A DNA stretch of 53,942 bases from positions 1 through 53,942 of the forward strand of contig JAFUTY010000006.1 of NCBI GenBank assembly GCA_017484005.1. The letters are read 5' to 3'. Source of the DNA: Selenomonadaceae bacterium (lineage in GTDB: Bacteria; Bacillota; Negativicutes; Selenomonadales; Selenomonadaceae). Under the pieces are notes generated by a model. The model ran no database searches and was not told the DNA's origin. It saw nothing but the letters and a program-made list of their open reading frames with translations. Below, piece by piece: positions 8,733-16,981 of the stretch. How positions within the stretch are numbered: the first letter of the stretch is position 1; every line of letters starts with the position of its first letter. Position numbers and translations under genes: made by a program.

Positions 8733-9935
8733 ATGGCAATATCAATCAAACGAAAATCTCCAATCGGCGATCCAAGTTTGAAAAATATTCTCGTCGAAAT
8801 CGGAAGAAATTCAAACGATGGCGAGCCGAATATCGATGGCGCGATTTTCCTTCTCGATTCAAATGGAAGAGTTTCGAGCGAGAAGGATTTGATCTTTTTT
8901 GGAAATCCGGAACATAAATCTGGCGCAGTGATTCATTTTGGAACAATCGAAGGGAATATCGAAAAAATCCAAATCGATCTGACAAAAATTCCGGAGACGA
9001 TCGATCGAATCGAAATTGTCGCGACGGTTTATGATGGCGATGAACTTCAGCAGGATTTTTCAATGTCATCGAGTGCATTCATTCGAATCAACGAGACAGA
9101 TTTGCAAATTCCACTCCTCGAGCAAAATGTTCAAGATTTTTCAATTGCAACGGCGCGAATCATTGGAGAAATTTATCGGCGCGGTTCAGAATGGAAATTC
9201 AAAACAATTGGCGTTGGATATTCGGGCGGACTGGCGGCACTCTGTCAACAATTTGGAATTGAAGTTGATGAATCGCCGCAAGAGGATTCGAATCTGCAAA
9301 TCAATCTGAAACTCAATCAAAAAATGGTGCTCAAAAAAATCGATCGAATTCGTCTCGATTGGAATGGCAAGGGCGAGATTGGATTTTTCGCGGAGCTATC
9401 AGACAAATCGATAATTGACAATTCGAGCGTTGAAAATTTGAATCCAGCGTATGCAACATCGGAACTTTGGCTGAACAAAAATTTATTAACGAACGCAAAT
9501 CGAATTCTGATTTATGCTGCCGCGCATGAATATGTTTTGTCGATTCTATGTCCAAGCATGCCAGCGATTCGAATTTTGGTGAAAGAGTTACAGAGTCAAA
9601 AACTTTGTTCGATCGCTCAATTTACAAAACGCGATGAAACTTTTGTCCTCGAAAATGTCACACAGGTTTTTGAGGATAAATCGAGAATTGTCGATGAATT
9701 TGGATTTAAAAATGATCCACCGCAACAAATCGATCAACCAAAAATCGATTCGATAGTTACCAATCAATCAACAATCGAGTCACCGATATCTAAATCTGGT
9801 GGAGTGCCAAGATATGCTGCATATGATTCAAAGGGAACTTCATATGACTCCGATAGATTTATTTCTCCGGTGAAAAAAAGTAATGCTCATTCCAATCGAA
9901 AAAATCAAGGCGCAGATGATATTCGATATATTTGA
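8733..9935 (+). CDS. TerD plus TerA-like protein with Ser/Asn-rich tail
   Basis: 400 residues. TerD domain at 1-175 (MAISIKRKSPIGDPSLKN, PNIDGAIFLLDSNGRV, DLIFFGNPEHKSGAV, GVGYSGGLAALCQQFG). A shortened TerA-like domain follows (about 185-315), then a low-complexity tail (SKSGGVPRYAAYDSKGTSYD) ending QGADDIRYI. It lacks the KKGQK start of canonical TerD. ATG at 8733 is preferred over GTG at 8724, which overlaps the previous stop; GGAG lies 10 bases upstream of 8733. It ends the first transcriptional block of the array. Confidence 0.8.
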   Translation: MAISIKRKSPIGDPSLKNILVEIGRNSNDGEPNIDGAIFLLDSNGRVSSEKDLIFFGNPEHKSGAVIHFGTIEGNIEKIQIDLTKIPETIDRIEIVATVYDGDELQQDFSMSSSAFIRINETDLQIPLLEQNVQDFSIATARIIGEIYRRGSEWKFKTIGVGYSGGLAALCQQFGIEVDESPQEDSNLQINLKLNQKMVLKKIDRIRLDWNGKGEIGFFAELSDKSIIDNSSVENLNPAYATSELWLNKNLLTNANRILIYAAAHEYVLSILCPSMPAIRILVKELQSQKLCSIAQFTKRDETFVLENVTQVFEDKSRIVDEFGFKNDPPQQIDQPKIDSIVTNQSTIESPISKSGGVPRYAAYDSKGTSYDSDRFISPVKKSNAHSNRKNQGADDIRYI

Positions 9936-9964
9936 ACTTCGAAAAAATTCAACGCGTAATTTTC

Positions 9965-9982
9965 ACTAGAGTCTAGTATAAT
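9965..9982 (+). promoter_or_regulatory. -10 box overlapped by a 13-base perfect palindrome, candidate operator
   Basis: ACTAGAGTCTAGT (9965-9977) is a perfect inverted repeat around one base. Its last T is the first base of TATAAT (9977-9982). No good -35 box is visible 17 bases upstream, which suits an activator- or repressor-controlled promoter. The next gene starts 31 bases downstream. Confidence 0.5.
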
Positions 9983-10013
9983 TCAAACATCTCAAAACGG
10001 AGGAGGTTATTCC

Positions 10014-11783
10014 ATGGGAATCTCACTTCAACGCAAATCACCAACCGGCGATCCGAGTCTCAAAAATGTTCTGATTGAGCTCGGCGAAAACACAAATGAA
10101 ACTGAACCGACAATCGATGTCGCGGTTTTTCTGTTGAATTCCGAAGGCAAAGTCGCAAGCGATTCAGATTTCATCTTCTACGGAAATCCGGAACATGAAT
10201 CGAAGAGCGTCATATATCTCGGCGCGACAAATCCAAATGAAAACGTTGAACGAATCGAAATCGATCTCTCAAAAATTCCTGACAGCGTTGCGAAAATCGA
10301 AGTAGCAGTATCGATTTACAATGCGGACGAGCTCGAGCAGAATTTTTCCATGGCGAGCGAAGCATATGTTCGAATTTCTGAAGCAAAACTCAAGCGCGAG
10401 CTGTTCAATTCAGAATGCAAACATTTTTCAATTGCAAGCGCGAAAATCATTGGTGAAATTTATCGTCGCGGTGCTGAATGGAAATTTAAACAGCTCGGAA
10501 TTGGATTCAGCGGAGGATTGGCGGCACTCTGTAAACAATACGGAATCGAAGTCGATGATACTCCGCAGGAATCTGCAACATCGAAAATCGAGCTCGAGAA
10601 GAATCAAAAAATCATTCTGCAGGAGAGCGGTGAAGATTCGCTCGGTCGAGTTGTTGTGAATTGGGATGGCAAAGGTGAATTGGCCTTCCTCTGCGAATCG
10701 CTCGATGGCTCAATTCTCCAGAATCTCGGAATTCTGTATTTCGATGCTCCACACTTCCGCGCCGATATTTCACTCGACGACAAATTCATCGCCGGAATCA
10801 AACGAATTTTGATCTGCAGCAATTTCCTCGGTGAACATACACTTTCACTGAAATGCTCGAGCATGCCTGAAATTCTGATTCGCGACGTCGAAAAAGAGAA
10901 TAAAGGATTCAGTGCTATCGCGTTAATCGAAAATCAAAATGGAAATTTCACCGTCGAAAACATCACGGAATTTTTGGGCTCGCTCGAAGCTCTGAAGAAA
11001 GCTTACAATTTCAAATCAACGAAAAATGAAATCGAGCCTGCAATTGTTGAATCTCAAAAGGAAACTGAATCGAAATCAGAATCGAAGACGGAATCCAAAT
11101 CTGAAACTCCAAAATCTGAATCCAAGCCGGAGAAACATAAAAAATCTGAGCCGGTTATCGAGAAAAAAAGTGAAGAGCAAATCGAAAAAATGCTCGAGGA
11201 AATCAAAGATCCGCCGAAGGAAACTATCAATCTCATGCAGACGAATCCAAATCTCAAACACATTTTCGTCGGCTTTGGCTGGGAATCGGATGAATATGAC
11301 GCGCAGGAAGATCTGGAATTGGAAATCGTCGCGCTTCTCCTCGATAAAGATGGCAAATTTGAGAGCGATGACGATTTCATTTATGGAGGTCATCCACGTC
11401 ATAAATCGAAGTCAGTCGCGAAAATCAATGATAATCGCAAGTTGATCGAGCCGGATAAAGATCGCGGCGAAATTCGAATCAATCTCGACAAAATTCCTGC
11501 GAACATCGATGCAGTTGCGCTTGGAGTGTCAATTTATGAGGCCTCGGAACGCGATCAAACTTTTAAACTCGTCTCGAATGTTTTTATGAGAATTGTCGAT
11601 GCGGATTCAAAAACTGAGCTTTTCCGATATGATTTTGGTGATGAATTTCAGCGCGAATCAAATGTTACAGCGATTCTGATTGGTGATATTTATCGCGAGG
11701 AATCTGAATGGCATTTCGATAAAATTGGCGAGGGATTGACTGGCGAGCTCGATGCATTGAAACAGTATTTCGAAATGAAGTAA
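10014..11783 (+). CDS. Three-domain TerD/TerA/TerD protein
   Basis: 589 residues, the largest of the array. Residues 1-185 are a TerD domain close to that of the preceding gene (LQRKSPTGDPSLKNVLIELGE, of which PTGDPSLKN is shared). A TerA-like domain spans about 195-340. A highly charged E/S/K linker (about 345-395, repeats of ESKSE) leads to a second TerD domain (about 405-589) with QEDLELEIVALLLDKDGK, which keeps acidic residues absent from the first. AGGAGG lies 8 bases before the ATG. Domain reading is solid; the role is unknown. Confidence 0.85.
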   Translation: MGISLQRKSPTGDPSLKNVLIELGENTNETEPTIDVAVFLLNSEGKVASDSDFIFYGNPEHESKSVIYLGATNPNENVERIEIDLSKIPDSVAKIEVAVSIYNADELEQNFSMASEAYVRISEAKLKRELFNSECKHFSIASAKIIGEIYRRGAEWKFKQLGIGFSGGLAALCKQYGIEVDDTPQESATSKIELEKNQKIILQESGEDSLGRVVVNWDGKGELAFLCESLDGSILQNLGILYFDAPHFRADISLDDKFIAGIKRILICSNFLGEHTLSLKCSSMPEILIRDVEKENKGFSAIALIENQNGNFTVENITEFLGSLEALKKAYNFKSTKNEIEPAIVESQKETESKSESKTESKSETPKSESKPEKHKKSEPVIEKKSEEQIEKMLEEIKDPPKETINLMQTNPNLKHIFVGFGWESDEYDAQEDLELEIVALLLDKDGKFESDDDFIYGGHPRHKSKSVAKINDNRKLIEPDKDRGEIRINLDKIPANIDAVALGVSIYEASERDQTFKLVSNVFMRIVDADSKTELFRYDFGDEFQRESNVTAILIGDIYREESEWHFDKIGEGLTGELDALKQYFEMK

Positions 11784-11792
11784 GGATTTTCC

Positions 11793-12866
11793 ATGGCAGT
11801 TAGTTTAAAAAAGGGACAGAAATGCGATCTGACAAAATCGAATCCAAATCTCAAAAAAATTCTGGTTGAGCTGGATTATCAAGCAGATTCGAATATCGAA
11901 ATTGATCCTGCCGCATTTTTACTCGGATCGAATGGAAAAGTTCGAAGCGATTCTGATTTTGTCTTCTATAACAATCTCGAACATCCCTCGGGCGCAGTGA
12001 AAAATTCAGGCGATAAAAATTTTGAAATCGATTTGGAAAAAATTCCCAGCGATATCGAGAAGATCGATTTCACTGTCACGATTTACGAGGGACAGAATCG
12101 GAATCAGAATTTTGGACAAGTCTCAAATGTGAATATCAAAATCATTGATGAATTTGGCGAAGAATTGATCCGATTCGATCTCGAAAAATTTTCCGTGGAA
12201 ACTGCAATTGTTGTCGGCGAGATCTATCGTCGCGGTTCTGGATGGAAATTCAATGCAATTGGTGCAGGCTGGAGTGGAGGACTTCATGCGCTCGGTGTGA
12301 ATTTTGGAGTTAATATTGGAGATCAAAATCAAACTTCGATCGTTCCAATTCAAAATTCAGTAACTCCGATTCAAAGCGAGATCATTGAATCGAGCGAGAC
12401 TCCTGAATTTATCCATGCGCCAGATAGAATCATGATCTATTCGATCTTCAGTAAAAGTTACTGGAGCTATGATTTTCCAAAACTTAATATTTTCTACGAA
12501 TCAAAGATAGGAATTCGAACAAATGTCACTGAAGGATCTGGAAGTTTCAGCTCCTATCCCTATGTGTTGGTTGATTCGCGCAAAGAAAGTGATTACAAAA
12601 AATTTTTCAAAATCAATATCAACGGGCGATTCATTGACGAAATCAGTCGAATTCTTATCGTGGTTTCAAATATCAAATGCGATGGCAATTGTAGTTTCTC
12701 GAATGACGACGATTCGATTGGATTGAGCATCGATGTGAATTCAAACGATGGCGCATGGGCTGTCATTCTTCTCGAAAATATCGGCGGGAATTTCATGATT
12801 CACAATGTCGCGGAATGTTTCTCGAATCTCAAATCTCTCAAGGATATTCACAATTTCAATTTTTAA
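11793..12866 (+). CDS. TerD-domain protein with diverged second domain
   Basis: 357 residues. The TerD domain (1-180) resembles the final canonical gene ([54 protein letters not shown]), but the acidic loop after GAVKNSGD is deleted. After a Gln/Ile/Pro linker, residues about 205-357 form a second domain ending in [21 protein letters not shown], similar to the end of the TerA-like domains. Nine bases separate it from the gene before, and 14 from the gene after. Confidence 0.82.
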   Translation: MAVSLKKGQKCDLTKSNPNLKKILVELDYQADSNIEIDPAAFLLGSNGKVRSDSDFVFYNNLEHPSGAVKNSGDKNFEIDLEKIPSDIEKIDFTVTIYEGQNRNQNFGQVSNVNIKIIDEFGEELIRFDLEKFSVETAIVVGEIYRRGSGWKFNAIGAGWSGGLHALGVNFGVNIGDQNQTSIVPIQNSVTPIQSEIIESSETPEFIHAPDRIMIYSIFSKSYWSYDFPKLNIFYESKIGIRTNVTEGSGSFSSYPYVLVDSRKESDYKKFFKININGRFIDEISRILIVVSNIKCDGNCSFSNDDDSIGLSIDVNSNDGAWAVILLENIGGNFMIHNVAECFSNLKSLKDIHNFNF

Positions 12867-12880
12867 AGGAGGATTTTTCA

Positions 12881-13459
12881 ATGGCAGTTAGTTTGAAAAA
12901 GGGTCAGAAAGTCGATCTCACCAAAGGGCGTCCGAGTCTCAAAAAAGTTTTGATTGGGCTCGGCTGGGATGTCAATCGATATGACGGCGGACATGATTTC
13001 GATCTCGATGCCGCTGCATTTCTCCTCGGCGCGAATGGAAAAGTTCGCAACGATGAAGATTTTGTCTTCTACAACAATTTGAAACATCCCTCGGGCGCAG
13101 TCGAACACATGGGAGACAATTTGACTGGTGCTGGCGAAGGTGACGATGAAGAGATCAAAATCGATCTGGAAAAAATTCCTGCTGATGTTGAAAAGATCGA
13201 TTTCACTGTCACGATTTACGAAGGACAGGAGCGGAATCAGAATTTTGGACAAGTCTCAAATGCTTACATCAGAGTTGTCGATGAAATTACCAATGAGGAA
13301 TTGATTCGCTACGATCTCGGCGAGGATTTTTCAGTCGAGACTGCAGTTGTTGTCGGTGAGATCTATCGTCACAGCGGCGAATGGAAATTCAATGCAATTG
13401 GTGCAGGCTGGAAAGGTGGACTTCATGCTCTCGGCGTGAATTTTGGAGTCAACGTCTAA
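12881..13459 (+). CDS. terD: Canonical TerD-family stress protein
   Basis: 192 residues, the usual TerD size. It opens [16 protein letters not shown] and has the full acidic signature ([45 protein letters not shown]), which in TerD proteins forms two calcium sites. It ends [28 protein letters not shown] lies 8 bases before the ATG; an upstream in-frame extension would overlap the previous gene and lacks a ribosome site. It is the likely ancestor of the array, or the one subject to strongest constraint. Confidence 0.92.
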   Translation: MAVSLKKGQKVDLTKGRPSLKKVLIGLGWDVNRYDGGHDFDLDAAAFLLGANGKVRNDEDFVFYNNLKHPSGAVEHMGDNLTGAGEGDDEEIKIDLEKIPADVEKIDFTVTIYEGQERNQNFGQVSNAYIRVVDEITNEELIRYDLGEDFSVETAVVVGEIYRHSGEWKFNAIGAGWKGGLHALGVNFGVNV

Positions 13460-13478
13460 CAAGCATTCTGCTTGACCA
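13460..13478 (+). repeat. REP-like palindrome, diverged copy
   Basis: CAAGCATTCTGCTTGACCA keeps the outer arms (CAAGC...GCTTGA.CCA) of the consensus but has a different centre. It begins directly after the TerD stop. The following 50 bases (13480-13527) resemble those after the copy at 40490, including CTCATCG, TTGC and CTC.CAAAATAAAAA. Confidence 0.55.
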
Positions 13479-13525
13479 ATTTTGTGGCTACTATCCTCAT
13501 CGTTTGCAAACTTATCTCGCAAAAT

Positions 13526-13571
13526 AAAAAAAGATCCCCGATAGATCGCAATTGATCTGTCGGGGATTTTT
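13526..13571. terminator. Bidirectional terminator between the TerD array and the reductase gene
   Basis: A-rich flank, GATCCCCGATAGATC (13533-13547), a 6-base loop, GATCTGTCGGGGAT (13554-13567) and a T run. Both strands show stem plus T tract, serving the two convergent genes. Confidence 0.9.
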
Positions 13572-13575
13572 AAAT

Positions 13576-13595
13576 TGGATCAAGCGTCACGCTTG
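13576..13595 (-). repeat. REP-like palindrome, copy inside the 3' end of the reductase gene
   Basis: On the minus strand CAAGCGTGACGCTTGATCCA. The last codons and stop of the reductase (Lys-Arg-Asp-Ala-stop) are encoded by this repeat, so its insertion or spread seems to have replaced the original gene end. Confidence 0.75.
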
Positions 13596-15226
13596 TGCGA
13601 CTCGATGAAATCTAGAAGCTGCGAGATATTTTTTTTGCCGAATGAAATTTGATCGTCATTTAAAACGAGACATGGAACACTCATAACGTTGTATTTCTCA
13701 CGAAGTTTTTCAAAATGATTGATATCGAAAACTTCAGCTGTAACTTCTGGATTCATCGACGCGATTTTTTGAGCCGCCATAACTAATTCTGGACACATCG
13801 TGCAGGATAATGAAACAAGAATCTTGATATCTGTCGATTCTTTGATTGATTCGATTCGCGATTTGGATTCTGCATCGATTGCTTGACCAGATCCTGCCGC
13901 GTTATAAAGTCCAAGAACGAACGATGTAAATTCATGACCGCCCGGAACTCCATGGAAAGCTAATCCTGTAAATTTTCCATCGCGATAAATTTTGACGCAT
14001 GGACGCTCACTTTTCCGAGCAGATTTTTCATCGATTTCCACCGTGAGCTTATCAGTTCGCGACGCCATTTCTTCGATGTAAGCCTGCAATTCTTCCGAGA
14101 CTTCACGAGAATCGAGCGAAAGTTTGAGAGTCAAAGGATTTTCCATCTTTGCAAACACTGCGTCGAGCTGCGCGAGAATTTGTGAATCGAAAAGCTCGGA
14201 AGATTTTGATTCAGACTTCGATTCAATTTCCGATTCTTCATGCGACGCCTGCTGAATTCTGGTTACTGGAGGATTTGGCTTGAGATTCAATTTTTTCTGC
14301 ATCGATGCCGCGAGCTTTTCCAATTCAGTCGCTGCAATTGCTCCATCACCGACAGCTGTTACAACCTGCCGGAGATTTTTTATACAGACATCTCCCGCTG
14401 CATACAATCCATCGCATGAAGTTTTCTGATTTCGATCTGTCACAACATATCCATTTTCGAGCTCTGCAATTCCTTCGATTAATTTTGTCGCGGGAGTATA
14501 TCCTGCAAAGACGAACACTCCAAATCCATTCGGATCTTCAAAAACTGTTTCCGCTTGAGTTTGATTGTTCCGATAAACAATTTTAGTGACTGAATTCTCT
14601 CCTTCAACTCGAACGACTTCAGTATGATTCAAAACTTCGATTTTTGGATTCAATCGAGCCTCGTTTGCAGTTGATTCAGCGCATCGGAAATTTTCTCCGC
14701 GCATCATTATTGTAACTTTCGTCGCATATTTTGTGAGAAAGATCGATTCTTCAGCCGCCGCGAATCCTCCTCCAATGACAAAAATCGGTTTGCCAGTGAA
14801 AAATTCTCCATCGCATGTTGCGCAATATGCAACTCCTCGCCCACGGAATTTTTCCTCGCCATCGAATCCAACCATTCGAGGATGTGCGCCAGTTGCCAAT
14901 AAAACTCCGAAGCAATTCAAATCTCCACGGCTTGTATGAACGATTTTGATATCGCCGGACATATCGAGCGATGTTGCTTCAGCCAGCATGAATTCTGCAC
15001 CAAATGCTTGAGCTTGATTTCTCATTGATTCAGTCAAATCTTTTCCAGAAATTCTTTCGATTCCTGGATAATTCACGACTTCCGATGTGATTGTTATCTG
15101 CCCGCCGAATGATTCTTTTTCGAGAACTACAACGCGATATCTTGCGCGCGCTAGATAAATCGCCGCAGTTAATCCTGCTGGACCTCCTCCAATTATCACG
15201 ACGTCATATAAATTTTTCTGATCCAT
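13580..15226 (-). CDS. AhpF-like/thioredoxin reductase with C-terminal thioredoxin-fold domain
   Basis: 548 residues. Residues 1-315 form a thioredoxin-reductase flavoprotein: GGGPAGLTAA for FAD, the redox pair C135-A-T-C138, and VIGGGFAAAEES for NAD(P)H. A charged linker (about 318-345) leads to a C-terminal region resembling the AhpF N-terminal double thioredoxin fold, with C475-T-M-C478. In E. coli AhpF this domain is N-terminal, so the order here is swapped. It probably passes electrons to AhpC encoded at 17254. The ATG lies 15 bases after the last toxin gene, preceded by GGAGG. Confidence 0.88.
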   Translation of the reverse strand: MDQKNLYDVVIIGGGPAGLTAAIYLARARYRVVVLEKESFGGQITITSEVVNYPGIERISGKDLTESMRNQAQAFGAEFMLAEATSLDMSGDIKIVHTSRGDLNCFGVLLATGAHPRMVGFDGEEKFRGRGVAYCATCDGEFFTGKPIFVIGGGFAAAEESIFLTKYATKVTIMMRGENFRCAESTANEARLNPKIEVLNHTEVVRVEGENSVTKIVYRNNQTQAETVFEDPNGFGVFVFAGYTPATKLIEGIAELENGYVVTDRNQKTSCDGLYAAGDVCIKNLRQVVTAVGDGAIAATELEKLAASMQKKLNLKPNPPVTRIQQASHEESEIESKSESKSSELFDSQILAQLDAVFAKMENPLTLKLSLDSREVSEELQAYIEEMASRTDKLTVEIDEKSARKSERPCVKIYRDGKFTGLAFHGVPGGHEFTSFVLGLYNAAGSGQAIDAESKSRIESIKESTDIKILVSLSCTMCPELVMAAQKIASMNPEVTAEVFDINHFEKLREKYNVMSVPCLVLNDDQISFGKKNISQLLDFIESHKRDA

Positions 15227-15241
15227 TTAAAATCCTCCAAT

Positions 15242-15520
15242 TCAAAATCTCAAATCCGAATGTGATCCAGTTCGAGTCAAAGCGAGGAGCAATTGATCTT
15301 TTTCGATTTGATAGATCAAAATCCAGTCCGGTTCAATATGACAATCTCGAAATCCTTCCCATTCTCCATGCAACGCATGATCTCTATATTGCGCAGGAAG
15401 TGGTTCGCCTGTTTGTAAAAGTTTAACAACATCGTAGAGTTTTGGGATTTTCTTTCCGCGTCGTTGCATTCGACGAACATCACGTTCATATTGAATACTC
15501 GTTGTGACGTTCAATTTCAA
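15242..15520 (-). CDS. YafQ-family ribosome-dependent mRNase toxin, module 1
   Basis: 92 residues of the RelE superfamily. YRDHALHGEWEGFRDCHIEPDWILIYQ and RTGSHSDLRF (quoted in part) carry the YafQ catalytic set: His in DH/LH, His and Asp-Trp in CHIEPDW, and the His of GSHS. YafQ toxins cleave mRNA in the ribosomal A site. The TTG start overlaps the antitoxin stop by 4 bases. This is the last of four tandem modules; the reductase gene follows after 15 bases. Confidence 0.87.
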   Translation of the reverse strand: MKLNVTTSIQYERDVRRMQRRGKKIPKLYDVVKLLQTGEPLPAQYRDHALHGEWEGFRDCHIEPDWILIYQIEKDQLLLALTRTGSHSDLRF

Positions 15521-15714
15521 TTTTCAGCGTCCCTCCAATTATCGCCGAGAATATCTCGAAACATCTCGTCAACATCAGTGTAAATTTTCCCAGTGAGATG
15601 TTTGCCTTCCTTGACTTCGAGAAGATATTTCCCGAGTGCTGGAGTGATTTCGAGATCATCTTCATACTCCTCGTCGAAATCTTCAACCTCGATTTTTTTC
15701 TGTGCCTGCATCAT
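15517..15714 (-). CDS. Antitoxin of YafQ module 1
   Basis: 65 residues, acidic, opening MMQAQKKIEVEDFDEEYEDD and ending FRDILGDNWRDAEN. It is upstream of and overlaps a YafQ toxin, which is the usual order. It does not look like the ribbon-helix-helix antitoxin DinJ/RelB; I see no DNA-binding motif. GGAGGA lies 8 bases before the ATG. The short insertion KHLTGKIYTDV distinguishes it from the other three. Confidence 0.75.
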   Translation of the reverse strand: MMQAQKKIEVEDFDEEYEDDLEITPALGKYLLEVKEGKHLTGKIYTDVDEMFRDILGDNWRDAEN

Positions 15715-15730
15715 AAATCATTCCTCCAAT

Positions 15731-16006
15731 TCAAAATCTCAAATCCGAATGTGATCCAGTCCGCGAAAGTATGAGTAAGAGTCGTCCCATGTCAATTTTA
15801 TAAATCAAAATCCAATCCGGCTCGATGTGACAATCGCGATAACCTTTCATTTTTCCTTGCAGTGGATGAACGCGATATTGTGGTGGAAGTGGTTCACCAG
15901 TGCAAAGAAGATCAATCACGGTTTTAAGTTTTGAAAGATCTCTTCCGCGAGATCTTAATTGCTCGATGTCTTTTGCATATCTCGTGGTGGATTGTGGAGT
16001 CAACAT
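15731..16006 (-). CDS. YafQ-family ribosome-dependent mRNase toxin, module 2
   Basis: 91 residues, same catalytic set as module 1 (HPLQGKMKGYRDCHIEPDW, GSHSDLRF). The N-terminus (MLTPQSTTRYAKDIEQL) is the most diverged. The ATG shares one base with the antitoxin stop. All predicted active-site residues are present, so it is likely functional. Confidence 0.87.
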   Translation of the reverse strand: MLTPQSTTRYAKDIEQLRSRGRDLSKLKTVIDLLCTGEPLPPQYRVHPLQGKMKGYRDCHIEPDWILIYKIDMGRLLLILSRTGSHSDLRF

Positions 16007-16200
16007 TACTTTTTAGACTCCCTCCAATCATCGCCAAGAATGTCTCGAAACATTGTTTCAGCATCCGGATATATTTTTCCAAGATGCATTCCCGCATCAA
16101 CTTCGCAAAGATATTGTTCGAGTGCCGGAGTAATTTCGAGATCATCTTCATAATTCTCGTCGAAATTTTCAACCTCGATTTTTTTCTGTGCCTGCATCAT
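16006..16200 (-). CDS. Antitoxin of YafQ module 2
   Basis: 64 residues; opens MMQAQKKIEVENFDENYEDD and ends FRDILGDDWRESKK. The middle (ALEQYLCEVDAGMHLGKIYPDAE) differs from its paralogues, which may give partner specificity. It begins 16 bases after the toxin of module 3, in the same transcript. Confidence 0.75.
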   Translation of the reverse strand: MMQAQKKIEVENFDENYEDDLEITPALEQYLCEVDAGMHLGKIYPDAETMFRDILGDDWRESKK

Positions 16201-16216
16201 AAATCATTCCTCCAAT

Positions 16217-16492
16217 TCAAAATCTCAAATCCGAATGTGATCCAGTTCGAGTCAACGCGAGAATCAATTGTCCCAGGTCAATTTTATAAATCAAAATCCA
16301 ATCTGGCTCAATGTGACAATCGCGATAGCCTTCCCACTCACCATTAAGCGGATGATCTCGATATTGTGGTGGAAGTGGTTCGCCAGTTTTTAACAAATTG
16401 ATTACATCGAAAAGTTTTTGAAGTCTTTTTCCACGTTTTATCATTCGACGCAAATCGCGAAGATATTGTTTTGAATAGATCTCCGTCAACAT
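16217..16492 (-). CDS. YafQ-family ribosome-dependent mRNase toxin, module 3
   Basis: 91 residues when started at the ATG giving MLTEIYSKQYLRDLRRM, which matches the length and start of the sister toxins and lies 2 bases after the antitoxin stop. A longer version from 16513 would overlap the antitoxin by 19 bases and lacks support. Active-site residues are intact (DHPLNGEWEGYRDCHIEPDW, GSHSDLRF). Confidence 0.86.
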   Translation of the reverse strand: MLTEIYSKQYLRDLRRMIKRGKRLQKLFDVINLLKTGEPLPPQYRDHPLNGEWEGYRDCHIEPDWILIYKIDLGQLILALTRTGSHSDLRF

Positions 16493-16494
16493 TG

Positions 16495-16689
16495 TTAGAG
16501 ATATTTCCTCCAATCTTTTCCGAGAGCATGTTCGAACATTTCTTCAGTTGTTGCAAATGGTCCAAACATTTCTTCGCGACCTTCTTCGACATCACGGAGA
16601 TATTTCCCGAGTGCTGGAGTGATCTCGAGATCATCTTCATAATCCTCGTCGAAATCTTCAATCTCGATTTTTTTCTGTGCCTGCATCAT
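16495..16689 (-). CDS. Antitoxin of YafQ module 3
   Basis: 64 residues; opens MMQAQKKIEIEDFDEDYEDD. The second half (EEGREEMFGPFATTEEMFEHALGKDWRKYL, quoted in part) is shared with module 4 (EEGREEMFGPFEST) while the first half is closer to modules 1 and 2. That mosaic pattern points to recombination between modules. Confidence 0.75.
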   Translation of the reverse strand: MMQAQKKIEIEDFDEDYEDDLEITPALGKYLRDVEEGREEMFGPFATTEEMFEHALGKDWRKYL

Positions 16690-16705
16690 AAATCATTCCT
16701 CCAAT

Positions 16706-16981
16706 TCAAAATCCAAGATCGGAATGAGTGCCCGTTCGCGATAAGATCAAAAACAATTGATCCCTATCAACTTTGTAAACTAACACCCAATCTCCCTCGA
16801 TATGGCAATCACGATAACCTTTGTATTTTCCATGCAAAGGATGATTGCGATACTGCTCGGGAAGAGATTCTTCCTTGCAAAGAAGTTCAATGACAGTATC
16901 GAGCTTCGTGACATCTCTTTCTCGCATGCTCATTCGACGAACATCACGAAGATATTTGTTCGAATAAACCGGCGTCAACAT
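16706..16981 (-). CDS. YafQ-family ribosome-dependent mRNase toxin, module 4
   Basis: 91 residues; MLTPVYSNKYLRDVRRM at the N-terminus, NHPLHGKYKGYRDCHIEGDW in the centre (Pro replaced by Gly) and GTHSDLGF at the end. The catalytic His, Asp and Trp residues remain. The ATG overlaps the antitoxin gene by 7 bases. Confidence 0.86.
   Translation of the reverse strand: MLTPVYSNKYLRDVRRMSMRERDVTKLDTVIELLCKEESLPEQYRNHPLHGKYKGYRDCHIEGDWVLVYKVDRDQLFLILSRTGTHSDLGF

Noticed and set aside
12755..12880. N-terminal extension of the last TerD gene
   Set aside because: It overlaps the previous gene, lacks a ribosome site, and the canonical TerD start with AAAGGAGG is at 12881.
5975..13459. Complete tellurite-resistance operon
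   Set aside because: Only TerD/TerA-like proteins are present; TerB, TerC and TerZ-associated membrane partners are missing, so tellurite resistance is not claimed.
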